Shown here one piece after another: positions 1 through 10,341 of a DNA stretch of 64,000 bases. Every line of letters begins with the position of its first letter. Position 1 is the stretch's first letter. The DNA comes from Tretioscincus oriximinensis (lineage: Eukaryota; Chordata; Lepidosauria; Squamata; Gymnophthalmidae): assembly GCA_022410635.1 (NCBI GenBank), contig JAJVDF010000215.1:224752-288751 (forward strand), read 5' to 3'. The position numbers and the translations under genes were made by a program. A model generated the notes under the pieces. The model searched no databases, was not told where the DNA came from, and worked only from the letters and a program-made list of their open reading frames with translations.

Positions 1-1829
1 TCAGTTTCAATAAGAAATGGTACTCGCCAAGGCTGCCCATTGTCACGTATGTTATTCCTAATGGCTATAGAACCTCTAGCTAATCTAATAAGACAATGTG
101 ATGGTTTCAGAGGATATAGAGTGGGAGGGGAGCAGGTAAAGATAAACCTTTATGCCGACGANGCCATTGTCNTGACTGAAGAGCCAGAGAAAATGGNTCA
201 GGAAATAACAAGGATTACTAAAAGCTTTGGGGATAACTCGGGTTTAAAAATTAATGTGCAAAAATCCGAAATATTATATAAAAATGTATCAGGTACCATT
301 CAAAATAGGATACAATTGAGGTCAGGATTAAGGNCAAATGTGAAAAAAATCAAGTATCTGGGGATCATTTTAACTAAGAATATAAATAAAATGATCAGCG
401 TGAACTATAAAAAGACATGGAAGGAGATAACTAAAAAAATGAAATTATGGAAGGAAAAAAATCTTAGTATGATCGCTCGCATAAGAGCTTTTAAGATGAT
501 GCTCCTTCCGAAAATGATTTTGGGGAGGAAATCCCCAAAAAGACACTATTAGGCTGGGATAAACAAGTTAGATATTGGATAAGCAACAACAAAAAGCCAC
601 GGCTTTCTCAAAATAAACTATATGCACAAATCAATAAGGGTGGATGGAATATCCCCTCATTGGAAAATTATGGAGATGCCTTCCAATTAAAAAATTTATT
701 TTATTTAGAATACACAGATGACAAATGGACTAGAATGGAGAGGAAAATTAATAAACTGGACAATCATTCACTACTAAATGTGAAGATTGATCGTACAAGG
801 ATAAAAAATTGTTCCCATGAAATGAAAACTGTGCTACAAGTGTGGAAGAAATGGCAATCTAAGTTGATCCCGAGAGCCTCTAATATAATTTCAATAAGGA
901 ATATTAACAGAGATGGTACTATACTTATGGTAGAGGACATGGAGAAATTGGCAAGAAACAATATTAAAATGTATGGAAATTTCCTCCAGCCCAATGGAAA
1001 TATAATATCTCAAAATGATTTAATTCTGATACTAGGGAACCACAGATGGATGCAAGCCCAACAAATTAGAAATAAAGTTATCCAATATAATCAAAACAGG
1101 GATAGGCTATTAAGCTACACACCATTTGAGAGAACATTTATTGAAGCATTGAAAGATACGAAGGGAATGGGGGGGAAATTGTACAAAATACAAATTGATT
1201 ACAACTATGATAACATTATATCTTTAACTAATCTCTGGGCTACAGATTTACAGGTAAATGAATCGGAAATGATAAATAAGTGCAGAAGCATTGAAAGGAT
1301 GAAGAATACTAGAGTAAAAGAGTTACAACTAAAGATTCTGTCAAGGTGGTACATGACCCCATGCACCCTATCTCATATTAGCCATCGATACGACTCAAGG
1401 TGCTGGNATGGGTGTGGAGTAAGAGGAATATACATCCACTTACTCTGGGAATGCCCTATTGTGCGAGCCTTTTGGAATGAAATTTGGAGTGAAATTGAAA
1501 ACATAATAGGGTATTCAATTAACCAGACGAAAGAACTTATATTCTTCCAAGGGCACAGGGGAATCATTAATGAAGATAAGAACTTAGTGGATGATATGAT
1601 TATGGCTGCCCAAGCTACTATAGCTATGGGGTGGAAGGATGCCAGTAAATTACAAAAAACCACTTGGCAGCACTATCTGTCAGAGCAGTTGATTGGGGAC
1701 TATGTCACGGAAAAATCCGGAAAAAAGCACTGGATGAAAAAATGGGCAAAGCTTATTGTTTATTGTCAAATACACCGTTGGGGAGCCCCTGAACTTTTAG
1801 CTACAATTCAGTTGATCCTCAGGCCTTAA
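1..1829 (+). pseudogene. L1 ORF2 (reverse transcriptase, C-terminal part), frameshifted
   Basis: The reading frame is open from base 1. It shows the L1 reverse-transcriptase motif NGTRQGCPLS (about 16-45) and the catalytic Y-A-D-x box (about 151-165), where the second Asp codon holds an ambiguous base (GAN, Asp or Glu). The frame continues to 552. The C-terminal domain is in another frame (in register by about 530, stop at 1829). It includes the L1 ORF2 C-terminal cysteine motif, seen here as C-W-x-G-C-G...H-x-x-W-x-C, at about 1400-1456. The frame change and the missing stretch near the switch indicate a small deletion. In an intact L1 this protein nicks target DNA and reverse-transcribes L1 RNA. 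This copy is presumed dead. Confidence 0.85.
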
Positions 1830-2046
1830 GTAGAATAATTCATTAGCATTAATTATCTCTCAGGGGTGGGGGGTGGGGTAGAAGGGTTATGGGGGGGTGA
1901 AAAGGAACTTTATTTTTGTTGTGATTAAGTAGAAGATATTATGTAAGAACAAATTATTTTACAAAGTATGAATGAATACAATGTTTGTTTTTGTATATTG
2001 TTCAATATGATCACTTTAATAAAATATATCAAAAAAAAAAAAAAAG
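1..2046 (+). mobile_element. L1-type LINE, 3' portion with poly(A) tail
   Basis: The element enters the window already inside its ORF2 and runs to an A15 tail at 2031-2045. After the ORF2 stop at 1829 comes a short 3' UTR with a G-rich tract (about 1861-1897) and an AATAAA signal at 2018-2023, the usual layout of a vertebrate L1 3' end. The 5' part is outside the window, so length and target-site duplication cannot be judged. It is broken by a frameshift or deletion near 525-560, so this copy cannot make full ORF2 protein. Confidence 0.9.
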
Positions 2047-2050
2047 GAAC

Positions 2051-2413
2051 TGTGATCCAGCCTAAATCCCTGCTGGAACCACAAAGCAATTATTTGGCAT
2101 CCCTAAAGGTTCTCCCAGCAGAGTTGATTCCCCTGCTTTTTTGGGAACAATCTGTTCCTTCTGTGAAACAGCTGACCTACTAAACAGTTGACCTGATCAA
2201 GAAAAACTGGCCCCCACCCCATTCAGTCCAGTTCTTCCGAATTGAATTGAAATACCTGTGTAACTCCGCCCCAAAAGTACTAGAATTTGCTTTAAAGTCT
2301 TGTCCTGTGTAAAAAGAAAAAAATAAATAAGCTCAGAGAGATAATTTCTTCTCTTCCTTTCTCAGAAGCTGAGGCTGCCCACAGGCTACATGTTCCAGAG
2401 CTCGGTTCTTACA
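2051..2413 (+). repeat. Possible solo LTR next to the L1 tail
   Basis: The block begins TGTG and ends TTACA. It has a CTCCGCCC motif near 2264 and an AATAAA signal near 2322 followed by a GCTCAGAGAG-like sequence, an arrangement reminiscent of retroviral-type LTRs. I see no clear target-site duplication and no second LTR, so this is only a suggestion. Confidence 0.2.
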
Positions 2414-3560
2414 CGGACGAGTTGCCTTTGAGTCTAATTGCATAGATACAATGTGCATTATGCCTCCTGGGGCTTTGGAGGAAGAGAATAGAGACAGTAA
2501 AAGGAAGTGGTATAGACAGGGTGCCAGGCATAAACAATAACAAAGTGCCAGCTTTCTGCTCCTCTACATCCCTGCAGAATTCCTGTTTCCTATTTTGCGG
2601 TTTTGTGTTTCTGCCTGCTTTTCTATGCTGTTTTTTCCCCACAAAGACAAGTGTTTATTATAAAAGCTTGGATGCCCACAAAGCTTAGCTTCATAAAGCT
2701 GGTAATAGCAGCAGAAGCAACCCAGATGGGAAGAAAGTGAAATACAGCTGTGGCAGGGCCTGCTGTGTAGTTTAGTCTGAGCAACAGGCAGCCTGTTTTG
2801 CCCATGGGGCCCTGCCCTGGAGACTGCAACTCCCAGCCTGCAGTGCAACTGGGAAGGAGGAAGCCTCTTTAGCTAATCTGCGCCCAGTCCTGCCCATAGG
2901 AAACATTTTATCTGCTTAGAGGAAGTTGGCTGGAGGACCAGGAAGTTCAGTTGTAGTTCAGTACAAACTCAAGCTCTGAGATACTGGGGATGATGAAGTA
3001 CTGCTCACTTCCCAGGTGCACTACAGTGAAGTGGACCCTTCAAACCATGCAAACCCCCNTGGGTCTCTGATAAAAAGGCAGGTAGTTAGACCCTTATTGG
3101 CCAATCACACACCGATTAACTTTGCTGTCATCAGGCTGGATAGAAAGTTCGCATAGATCCTGTACAGTCTGAGACTTATTCTGGGCTATACCTCAGAATA
3201 GGAGCCTGCCACCTACAGGCTACTTTAGACTATGGCAGGCCCCGAATGATGGTACAGTGAAGCTGATCTCGGAGGGAGTGGGTGCCCTAGGCCTGACAAT
3301 GGCAAGGAAGCCTGGCATTATGAGTATATAATATGTGTAGCAGTGTTGCAGCTGCAAGACAGGAAGTGGGCGTGTAGCTCCTGCAGGGTAGAGACAAGCC
3401 TGCAGTTGGCTGATTTTCTTATCGCTCTGCTCTGCTCCTTGGGAAAGGCCCTATGGGCAGCAGCTGCAAAGGGAAGGAAGCCCAGGCTTGCCAAATGTTA
3501 AATGTCTCACAGGCAGGGCTCCTTTGGAGCTCAATTCACCTACTTTCATCCTGAGAACCT
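2414..3560. other. Non-coding stretch, little recognised
   Basis: No exon-like ORF or full repeat is recognised. About 3166-3240 carries a fragment (CAGAATAGGAGCCTGCC... and ACTATGGCAGGCCC) that recurs at 55198-55363 and partly at about 11820 and 13970, so it belongs to a dispersed palindromic family. Confidence 0.5.
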
Positions 3561-3564
3561 GAAT

Positions 3565-3836
3565 ACAGAGTTGGAGAATAAGAAAAAGAAGGAGGAAGGA
3601 GAAGAAGAAGAGGAGAAAGAGGAGAATAGGAAAGGAATTAAAGAGGAGAAGGCGAAAGAAGAAATAAGAAGGAGAAGAAGGGGAGGAAAGAAGGAGGTGT
3701 AGGGAGAAAGAAAAAGGAGCAGAAGAAAGAAGAAAGAGATGGAGGGGGAAGGAAAGGTTGAAGAGAAAGAAGGAAAAGAAGAGCAAGAGGAAGAAAAAAA
3801 AAGGAAAAGGAGAAAAAGAAAAAGAAGGGGTGGTAG
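3565..3836 (+). repeat. Long purine (GAA/GGA/AAG) tract
   Basis: About 270 bases are almost entirely A and G on the + strand, in irregular GAA, GGA and AAAG units. Open frames through it on either strand are low-complexity (Lys/Glu or Phe/Ser/Pro) and are not genes. It lies just upstream of a pyrimidine-tailed SINE end and an assembly gap. Confidence 0.9.
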
Positions 3837-3849
3837 GAGACATGCTCTA

Positions 3850-3960
3850 CCACTGGCCGATTTCAGTATCTTCAAGGTGCTTTGAGTCCATTTGGGTGAG
3901 AAAAGTGTGGTATAAAACCCCAGTTCTCCTTCTCTTTCTCCTTCTTCTTCTGCTCCTTCT
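3850..3960 (+). mobile_element. TTC-tailed tRNA-derived SINE, 3' end only
   Basis: The stretch GTGCTTTGAGTCCATTTGGG, then GTATAAAACCCCAGTTCTCC and a CTT/TTC-rich tail, matches the 3' end of the SINE family seen complete at 10785 and 61182. The tail runs into the N gap at 3961. Confidence 0.7.
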
Positions 3961-4484
3961 NNNNNNNNNNNNNNNNNNNNNNNNNNNNNNNNNNNNNNNN
4001 NNNNNNNNNNNNNNNNNNNNNNNNNNNNNNNNNNNNNNNNNNNNNNNNNNNNNNNNNNNNNNNNNNNNNNNNNNNNNNNNNNNNNNNNNNNNNNNNNNNN
4101 NNNNNNNNNNNNNNNNNNNNNNNNNNNNNNNNNNNNNNNNNNNNNNNNNNNNNNNNNNNNNNNNNNNNNNNNNNNNNNNNNNNNNNNNNNNNNNNNNNNN
4201 NNNNNNNNNNNNNNNNNNNNNNNNNNNNNNNNNNNNNNNNNNNNNNNNNNNNNNNNNNNNNNNNNNNNNNNNNNNNNNNNNNNNNNNNNNNNNNNNNNNN
4301 NNNNNNNNNNNNNNNNNNNNNNNNNNNNNNNNNNNNNNNNNNNNNNNNNNNNNNNNNNNNNNNNNNNNNNNNNNNNNNNNNNNNNNNNNNNNNNNNNNNN
4401 NNNNNNNNNNNNNNNNNNNNNNNNNNNNNNNNNNNNNNNNNNNNNNNNNNNNNNNNNNNNNNNNNNNNNNNNNNNNNNNNNNNN
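3961..4484. other. Assembly gap (524 N)
   Basis: An unbroken run of N. It starts inside the pyrimidine tail of a SINE, so the gap was probably caused by a simple-repeat expansion. Open frames drawn across it are meaningless. Confidence 0.99.
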
Positions 4485-5399
4485 TCTTTCCTTGAGTGAT
4501 GCTCTAAAACCTTTTTCAACCTTGAGAGATGACATTTGGGGGGCGGGGGGGAGAAGACATTTGAGTGGCCTTTGTTTCATGTTTGTTGGTTTATATCTGG
4601 ATGCTCAACTGCAAGCCTCCCAACTGTCTACAAAAGTTTACGTCCTCCCCACAAACACACAGCAAAATAATGGTTTCTCAGCCTATCTACTGAATCCAAT
4701 CATGAAATTAGTAGCATTCAACAATATCTCCAGTTGCACTTTTCAGCATATTCATAGAGATTGATTGTGAGAATTCTAGATTCACAATCCTATTTGTGCC
4801 ATGCCCCCCAAAACATCCTGTATCTGATGCCCCCCCCCCCCCCAGTCCTGTGACTTAAAACTCTTACTATTAAAAAAATGAACTTCTATTCACCCGGAGG
4901 TGAATTCACAGTTAATAACTAATTCTTGAATTGCCCTTCTCTTCAAAATAAAATTACTCCCCTGTGCATCATGGGCCTCACAATGGGAACCACAGTGTTA
5001 GATTCTGCTGTTTATAGCCTGTGCCTTAGAAAGGCTGTCTTCTTCAATGGTTAGAGCAAACTGGAGGGATTCCCCAAGTGTTTCCAGAATTCAAATGTCT
5101 TTGGTCCTCTCTGTGGGTTGTGTTAATAATCTTTAGACCTTTGGAATCCCAAGCTGCTTTCACAAACAGTTTATAATTACACCTAATTAGTGAGGAGAAA
5201 TAATTATATCCATTGTCAGGCATAAGCCTGTTTAAAGGCCAGAGCCTGGAGGTATATGGAAATTCAAGGGAAAAGTTATTCTGAAACTTTGCTACGGAGG
5301 TTCCAGATTTATGTTCACTTAACATAAGCTACGCAATGGGGTAAAACAGTGCAGACACCAGCAGAAATGAATTTTCTCTTCTTGACCACTTAACATACA
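4485..5399. other. Non-coding stretch, nothing recognised
   Basis: No exon or familiar repeat is seen. A C14 run sits at 4830-4843. Otherwise the stretch is AT-rich unique-looking sequence up to the Helitron at 5400. Confidence 0.5.
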
Positions 5400-5814
5400 T
5401 CATAAGTAATAAATGGCATGTAGCAGAGTTCATCATTCTGAGGCGTAATGACCAATGACAGGGCTCGGAACTTTGGCAGCCCCCAGAGACCAGAGTCCTG
5501 AGTTAGAAACTGGCTAAAAAACAGAAAAGAGAGTAATAGATGGAAATATGCAAGAAGTGGAATATCCACAGTTCAGTACTGGGAGGGGAAAGAAAGAAAG
5601 GAAGAACAAAGGAAGGAATGGATGGAAGATGGAAGGGAAAGATGGAAGATGATAAAAAAAAATAAAGATGGGAAGGAAGAAGAAAGGAAAGAGGAAAGAA
5701 AGAAAAAGGAACAAAACAAAGAAGCAGCAAGTAAAAGGTAGATGAGATCCAGGGAGTGGAGCAGCTATATAGAAACAATTGCATTACCATAACGCAACGG
5801 GCTAATTACACTAG
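5400..5814 (+). mobile_element. Non-autonomous Helitron, copy 1
   Basis: The left end is A|TCATAAGTAATAAATGG and the right end is CTAG|T, preceded by an imperfect hairpin around GCATTACCATAACGCAAC. These are the hallmarks of Helitrons: 5' TC, a 3' hairpin followed by CTRR, insertion between A and T, no target duplication. The interior carries the family's conserved start (GACAGGGCTCGGAACTTTGG) and the short CR1-like piece ending AGTACTGGGA. A purine-rich tract follows (about 5585-5720). There is no helicase or Rep coding. Confidence 0.8.
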
Positions 5815-6483
5815 TACTCAAATAAAATATACAATAAATATTACTGCTTCAAAAAAAAAAAGAGGTTGTGAAATATCAATGAAAAAATTGTATAAAAAGA
5901 GAATCTTTTGTACCAAAGTTTGTATCTACTAACATAGGAAAAGCTACAAATTAAGTTGAAATTCATCTCCCCAGTGTAGACAAAATCCAAACTGGTACTG
6001 TTGTGGATATTGTTACATTCTAGTTGTTAACATTCAAGCAAGTACATAAATAGTTGCATAAGTACCAATTAGATACTGAGAGACAAGTTCAGAGTTTGAT
6101 ACAGGTTTAAACAGGATTTTAAAAGGTATGTAAGATCTACAAAATATGGTTACCATACCTGGGCTTTCTCTGTGATGGCACCTACTACCCTCTGGAATGC
6201 TATTTCTTCTGGTACCTGTGGGACACTCATACCATTAACTTTCAGATGCCTAATGAAAAAAAATTTAATCTAGGCTTTCCTAGTAATTAGAGTTCTCTTT
6301 CATCTACTGTTTTTAAATGTTCCAATTGTATTTTATTTGGTATGAAAAATTTTGATGGACTTAGGGCACTGGGTTAGATGGGTAGTCTATTTTTTTTAAC
6401 AAATCAGTTTCAAATATTTACGCCCTTTCCTTCACCTGAAGGTCCCAGTTCAATTTACAATTATTATATGATGAACTATATAA
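5815..6483. other. AT-rich stretch, nothing recognised
   Basis: No exon, tRNA-like head or familiar repeat end is seen between the Helitron and the small palindromic MITE. Confidence 0.4.
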
Positions 6484-6559
6484 ACTGTTCAAAACAATTG
6501 AGGGAACACTTTAACATAACAGTGTATGTTAAAGTGTTCCCTTAATTGTTTTGAGCTGT
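6484..6559. mobile_element. Short palindromic Tc1/mariner-type MITE
   Basis: The left arm TTCAAAACAATTGAGGGAAC and the right arm GTTCCCTTAATTGTTTTGAG are near-perfect inverted repeats. They meet around ACATAACAGTGTATGT and are flanked by TA-rich sequence. The same element recurs at 54127-54203, flanked by TA dinucleotides. Terminal inversion with a TA target fits a Tc1/mariner-mobilised MITE. Confidence 0.75.
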
Positions 6560-6584
6560 ATACTTTGGGATCTTATGATAGGCA

Positions 6585-7129
6585 TCTGTATGTATAATAA
6601 AAGGCATGTGGGAGAGTTCAACATTCTGTGGTATAATGATCAATGACAGGGCTCAGAACTTTGGCAGCCTCGAGAGACCAGAGTCCTGGGTTGGAAACTG
6701 GCTAAAAGATAGAAAACAGAAGATGGTAATAAATGGACCCTTCTCTGGGTGGAAAGATATAAGAAGTGGAACACCCCAGAGTTCTTTATTGGGAGAGGAA
6801 GTAAGTAAGTAAAGGAANAACAAAGGAAGGAATGGATGAATGAGGGAAGGGAAGGAAGGAAGATAAAGAAGGAAAAAGGAAAGGGAAAATGCAAAGAAAA
6901 AACAAAACAAAGAAACACAAAGTGAAAAGTGGATGGGAAGAGGTGTGGGAGATTGTGGGTGGAGATATGGATGGGAGCAAGGAGGAGGAGGGCCTAGAGC
7001 CTGTCGCATTATATAGTAATTATATAAAATCGAGCAGGGGGTTGGACCCGATGACCCCGGAGGTCCCTTCCAACTCTATGATTCTATGATTCTAATTATT
7101 ATAGTAATGCAACGGGCTAATCCCACTAG
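6585..7129 (+). mobile_element. Non-autonomous Helitron, copy 2, with CR1 insertion in its hairpin
   Basis: The left end is A|TCTGTATGTATAATAAAAGG and the right end is ...ACGGGCTAATCCCACTAG|T. An internal frame at about 6696-6794 reads NWLKDRKQKMVING and then SGTPQSSLLG, a recognisable CR1 reverse-transcriptase fragment. A purine-rich tract follows (6815-6910). The 3' hairpin is split by a CR1 tail (7021-7096), so its two arms (GCATTATATAG... and ...TAGTAATGC) are now apart. Confidence 0.8.
7021..7096 (+). mobile_element. CR1 LINE 3' end inserted in the Helitron
   Basis: The segment contains GGGGTTGGACCCGATGACCC, the typical CR1 3' UTR end, and finishes with two ATTCTATG octamers, the CR1 tail repeat. 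Short similar sequences (about TATAGTAAT) flank it and could be a target duplication. Only the extreme 3' end is present, as is usual for CR1. Confidence 0.8.
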
Positions 7130-7235
7130 TAAATATATAAGTATCTGAAACAATGAAAACATGGGGACATATCTGTGTCTATTTTAGACTGAACTTCTTA
7201 TATTTGTGACGGTTGTTCTTGTTAAGCACCAATGA

Positions 7236-7367
7236 GTTGCGATTAACNTTTGTTTGCATAAGCATCCCCATGGATTTTTCTGTGCAGTTTTCTTGGCAGA
7301 AGTAAAGAAGGGGTTGTTTGCCATTGTCTACTTCGGAGGAAAGACTAGGTTTGCTGGTTTGCTGTTC
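7236..7367 (+). repeat. 132-bp direct repeat, copy A
   Basis: It begins GTTGCGATTAAC and ends GGTTTGCTGTTC. It is repeated 485 bases downstream at 7721-7852 with about 7 differences (about 95% identity by eye). It does not start TG or end CA and has no obvious flanking target duplication, so it is not a standard LTR. Confidence 0.9.
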
Positions 7368-7720
7368 ACGGAAGATGGAACCGGGAAAGGATGCTGGTTG
7401 TGCCATGGGTTATTCCGTCCGACCCCCCTGCAGGAAAGCGACAGAATGGAATCTCCCAGGGGTATATAACCCACCCACCCCAACTAGGGAGGCCCAGTCC
7501 TTTCTGTCGCTTCTTCGTGCAGGAAAGTTTGACACTCGCATCACTCGATCTGATGTGATAGGGACCTCTCCCAGCAGGATTGGTTACACTATCGATGAGC
7601 AGGACGCCAAGCAGTAATGCTAGTAGCGTTATGCGAGGCCCCTGGGAATTCCTATCTCAACCCGCGCCTGGTTGCAAAATTGGGCTAAAGCGATAGGGGA
7701 TGCGAAGGACAGATTGACAC
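7368..7720 (+). other. Spacer between direct repeats, with TATA-like site
   Basis: This 353-base spacer is richer in CpG than its surroundings. It contains GGGGTATATAACCC (TATATAA at 7463-7469), a promoter-like sequence. The open frame 7318-7617 crosses it but resembles nothing I know. Together with the flanking repeats it may be a terminal-repeat element or a tandem unit, and I cannot name the family. Confidence 0.4.
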
Positions 7721-7852
7721 GTTGCGATTAACATTTGATTGCATAAACATCCCCATGGATTTTTCTGTGCAGTTTTCTTGGCAGAAGTAAAGAAGAGGTT
7801 GTTTGCCATTGTCTACTTCTGGGGAAAGACTAGGTTTGTTGGTTTGCTGTTC
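7721..7852 (+). repeat. 132-bp direct repeat, copy B
   Basis: Downstream copy of 7236-7367, same orientation, about 95% identical by eye. Confidence 0.9.
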
Positions 7853-7977
7853 TACTGCAAGCTTTAATCACATCTTTGCTTCAGTTAGGTAGACAAGTAA
7901 AAAACAAAAAATGTTAGGAAAATTGCTTACCCCAGTTCTGCCTTTTTACTCTCTAACAGTTGAACTGCTGAAGCAAG

Positions 7978-8417
7978 TCTGTGGCCAGAAGCACTGGCTG
8001 CCTATTTGCTACTGAGACCAGTACCAGTAGCATACAAAGCCATAAACAGCTTGGGCCCTGGCTGCCTGAAGAGCCCTTCTCCCATATGGACCTGCCTCTG
8101 GTAGCTCCTCCTCTTTCAGAGAGGATCTTCTCTATGTCTGAGGGTCTTCTCTATGGTGGCTTCTATGTGGGAGGCTCCTGAAAGCCTCTCTCTTTTGGTG
8201 TCTGGTGAAAACGTACTTCTTCACCCAGGCTTTTGACTCTTAGCTCTCTCTGCATTTGTCCTTCAAGGGATGGTGGATGGTTTGGAGGCAGGCAGGGAGA
8301 ATATGGGTTTTTNAAAAATGTTTTCCTATGTGTGTGTGTTGTTTTTAATCTACTATTACCCGCCTTAGGATCTATGGTGAAGGCTGGGATATCAGTTTCT
8401 AAATAAATAAACAAACA
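7978..8417 (+). mobile_element. L2-like LINE, 3' end
   Basis: The segment runs from GAAGCACTGGCTGCCTATTT through CTTCTTCACCCAGGCTTTTG to CCCGCCTTAGG...CTGGGATATC and a short AAATAAAC tail. The same order of motifs is seen at 20955-21300 and 39985-40720 on the + strand and in reverse at 15277, 28377 and 56800. I take these as 3' ends of one L2-clade-like LINE. The clade is inferred from general resemblance. Confidence 0.65.
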
Positions 8418-8419
8418 AA

Positions 8420-9260
8420 CTTTTGTATGGGATAACCAGACGTCATAGTTCAAAAGAATCAACAGATGGCAGCTTTAAATATTTTATAAAAATGGGAACA
8501 ATGATCACATTTCCTTTAGGAAGTAGAACATCTAAATAACTTGAATAATTTGCAGTTTATTATCTTTCAACTGTGAATTACACCTCAAGCTCATACCTTN
8601 AACCATTGTTTACAATTGGCCTTCCAGTGATGTCATCCTTTGTGTTAACCAAACCCAAATAAATCCTGTTGGCACAGGACTAAAGGGAAAAACCAGGATC
8701 AAGCAGGATCTGTTTTCCCACTGCTAGGACCCTATAACCACAAATAACTTTCTTCTGATCCAGATTTTGTAGAAAGGGACAAATGAATTCATTCGCTGAT
8801 TACTGGCTAATACTGACCTGCCTGGTCATTTGGTGGTCAAACCAATTACTTTACAGTGAGGTTAGAGCTTTGCACCTTTGTGGCTATAGAAGAGATGACT
8901 TTTCAGCAGGTGCAGCTTCTAATGCTTGTTGCACTTGGGAGAAGGGGAAATAACTTTATCACACCCATTAAAGGTCCCAGGTCCTATTGTGGGTTTTATA
9001 TGGGAATCCTGCTCTACAGATGGAATGAAACAGGTCACATTTTCTGAAGTACGATTGTCCTATATATGACACATGTTTGTATAATGGAGACTATGATTGC
9101 ACACAGAATTTGTTTAAAAGCTGCCCTCGTGTGACTTAGAGATGCTTTACACAGGCCGTAAGAACACAAAGGTTGCACACGGATATCTCAGAAGTTTTTG
9201 AGACATTTTTCCTGCTGCACGTAAACATAACTGTAATGTTGCTTCTGCATGACTGCTTTC
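8420..9260. other. Non-coding stretch, nothing recognised
   Basis: No exon-like frame or repeat boundary is seen. Confidence 0.4.
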
Positions 9261-9261
9261 A

Positions 9262-9708
9262 GAATCATAGAGTTATTGGACTTCATTCAGAATCATAGAA
9301 CCATAGAGTTGGAAGGACCTTCAGGGTCATGGGGTCCAACCTCCTGCTCTATACAGGATTCACTAAACCATCCTACACAGACGGCTGTCTATCCTTTGGT
9401 TGAAGACTTCCAGTGAAGGAGAAGTCACTACTACCTCCTATGGCAGCCTATTTTTAATGGTTTATCATCTTTACTGTCAGAAAGTTTTTTCTGATATCTA
9501 ATCTAAATTTATTTCCTTGCAGTTTCGTCCCATTGTTTCTAGTCCTTCCTTGTGCCAATGAGAACAAAGCTGAGCCCTCTGTTCTGCGAGAGCCCTTCAG
9601 ATATTTGTAGACGGCTAGCAGGTCTCCTCTCAGTATTTTCTTTTGCAGACTAACATCCCCAGATCCTTTAATGGTTCCTCATAATGGTTTCCAGACTATT
9701 TAACACAC
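9262..9708 (-). mobile_element. CR1 LINE 3' end, antisense
   Basis: Read on the minus strand, the element ends in CATAGAATT-type octamers (here AGAATCATAGAACCATAGAG) next to AAGGACCTTCAGGGTCATGG, the CR1 3' terminus in reverse. The body (ACGGCTGTCTATCC, TGAGAACAAAGCTGAGCCCT, ATTTGTAGACGGCTAGCAGG) is the usual CR1 3' UTR and last coding part. It is 5'-truncated at about 9708. Confidence 0.85.
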
Positions 9709-9752
9709 AATTCCATAAATGTTTCATAAAAAAGGTTAGCCTGCAGTGCTTG

Positions 9753-10081
9753 AGAGAGTGGGGAACCTGTGGCCTAGGGCCCAGACCTGACCTGTGGAAC
9801 CATTTGATCCAGCCTGTGGCACGCTCTCTGAGAAACCATTTGGTCCGGCAACTGGCCTGCTCCCTGAGAAATCATTAGGTTTCCTGGCTAAATAATTGTT
9901 CTTCACTATCTTAAAACATGATTGGGTGGGTGTGGGTATGGGTAGAGGCAGGAAATATATCCTGGGCAGGAGGGGTGTAGCCTGGTAGCGGGGTAGCCTC
10001 AGGNTGGGTAGAGGGTATGGCCCTTGAGTGCTATTAGAAATATCAAATGGCCCNTGGCAGAAAAATGGTTCCTCACCTCTG
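9753..10081. mobile_element. hAT-type non-autonomous DNA transposon
   Basis: The left terminus AGAGAGTGGGGAACCTGTGG and the right terminus ATGGTTCCTCACCTCTG are inverted copies of the CAGAGGTGAGGAACC type common in hAT elements. The interior has no transposase. The candidate 8-bp flanks do not match, so boundaries are uncertain by a few bases. Confidence 0.65.
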
Positions 10082-10193
10082 GTTTAACAAGATTTTCATA
10101 GGTGTCAAATAATTGTACAATTATGGCTCAGTTTACCATCCACACATGCAATATTGGCCACATTATAAGCAAGGTTTTCAAATAAATAGCCAT

Positions 10194-10341
10194 ATAGCAC
10201 TTTAGAGACTAACAGGAAAAACATTGACAGCACAAGCTTTGAATAGATAAGTCTGCTTCTTCAAATGACCAAGAAATAGTCTTGTCAATAAAACGCCATG
10301 ACACTTACTGTACCTTTTTCTTCTTAGTCTCTAAGGTGCTA
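10194..10341. repeat. Inverted-end repeat (TAGCACTTTAGAGACTAAC family)
   Basis: TAGCACTTTAGAGACTAAC at the left is mirrored by TTAGTCTCTAAGGTGCTA at the right. Between them sit GCTTTGAATAGATAAG and CTTCTTCAAATG. A second, partly duplicated member lies at 59806-59945. The motif order (AAGCTTTCG...CTTCTTCAGA) is familiar from a repeat widespread in sauropsid genomes, but I cannot place its class. Confidence 0.5.

Noticed and set aside
3546..4580. Open frames of 215-344 residues across the gap
   Set aside because: Most of their length is N, and the rest is purine or pyrimidine repeat.
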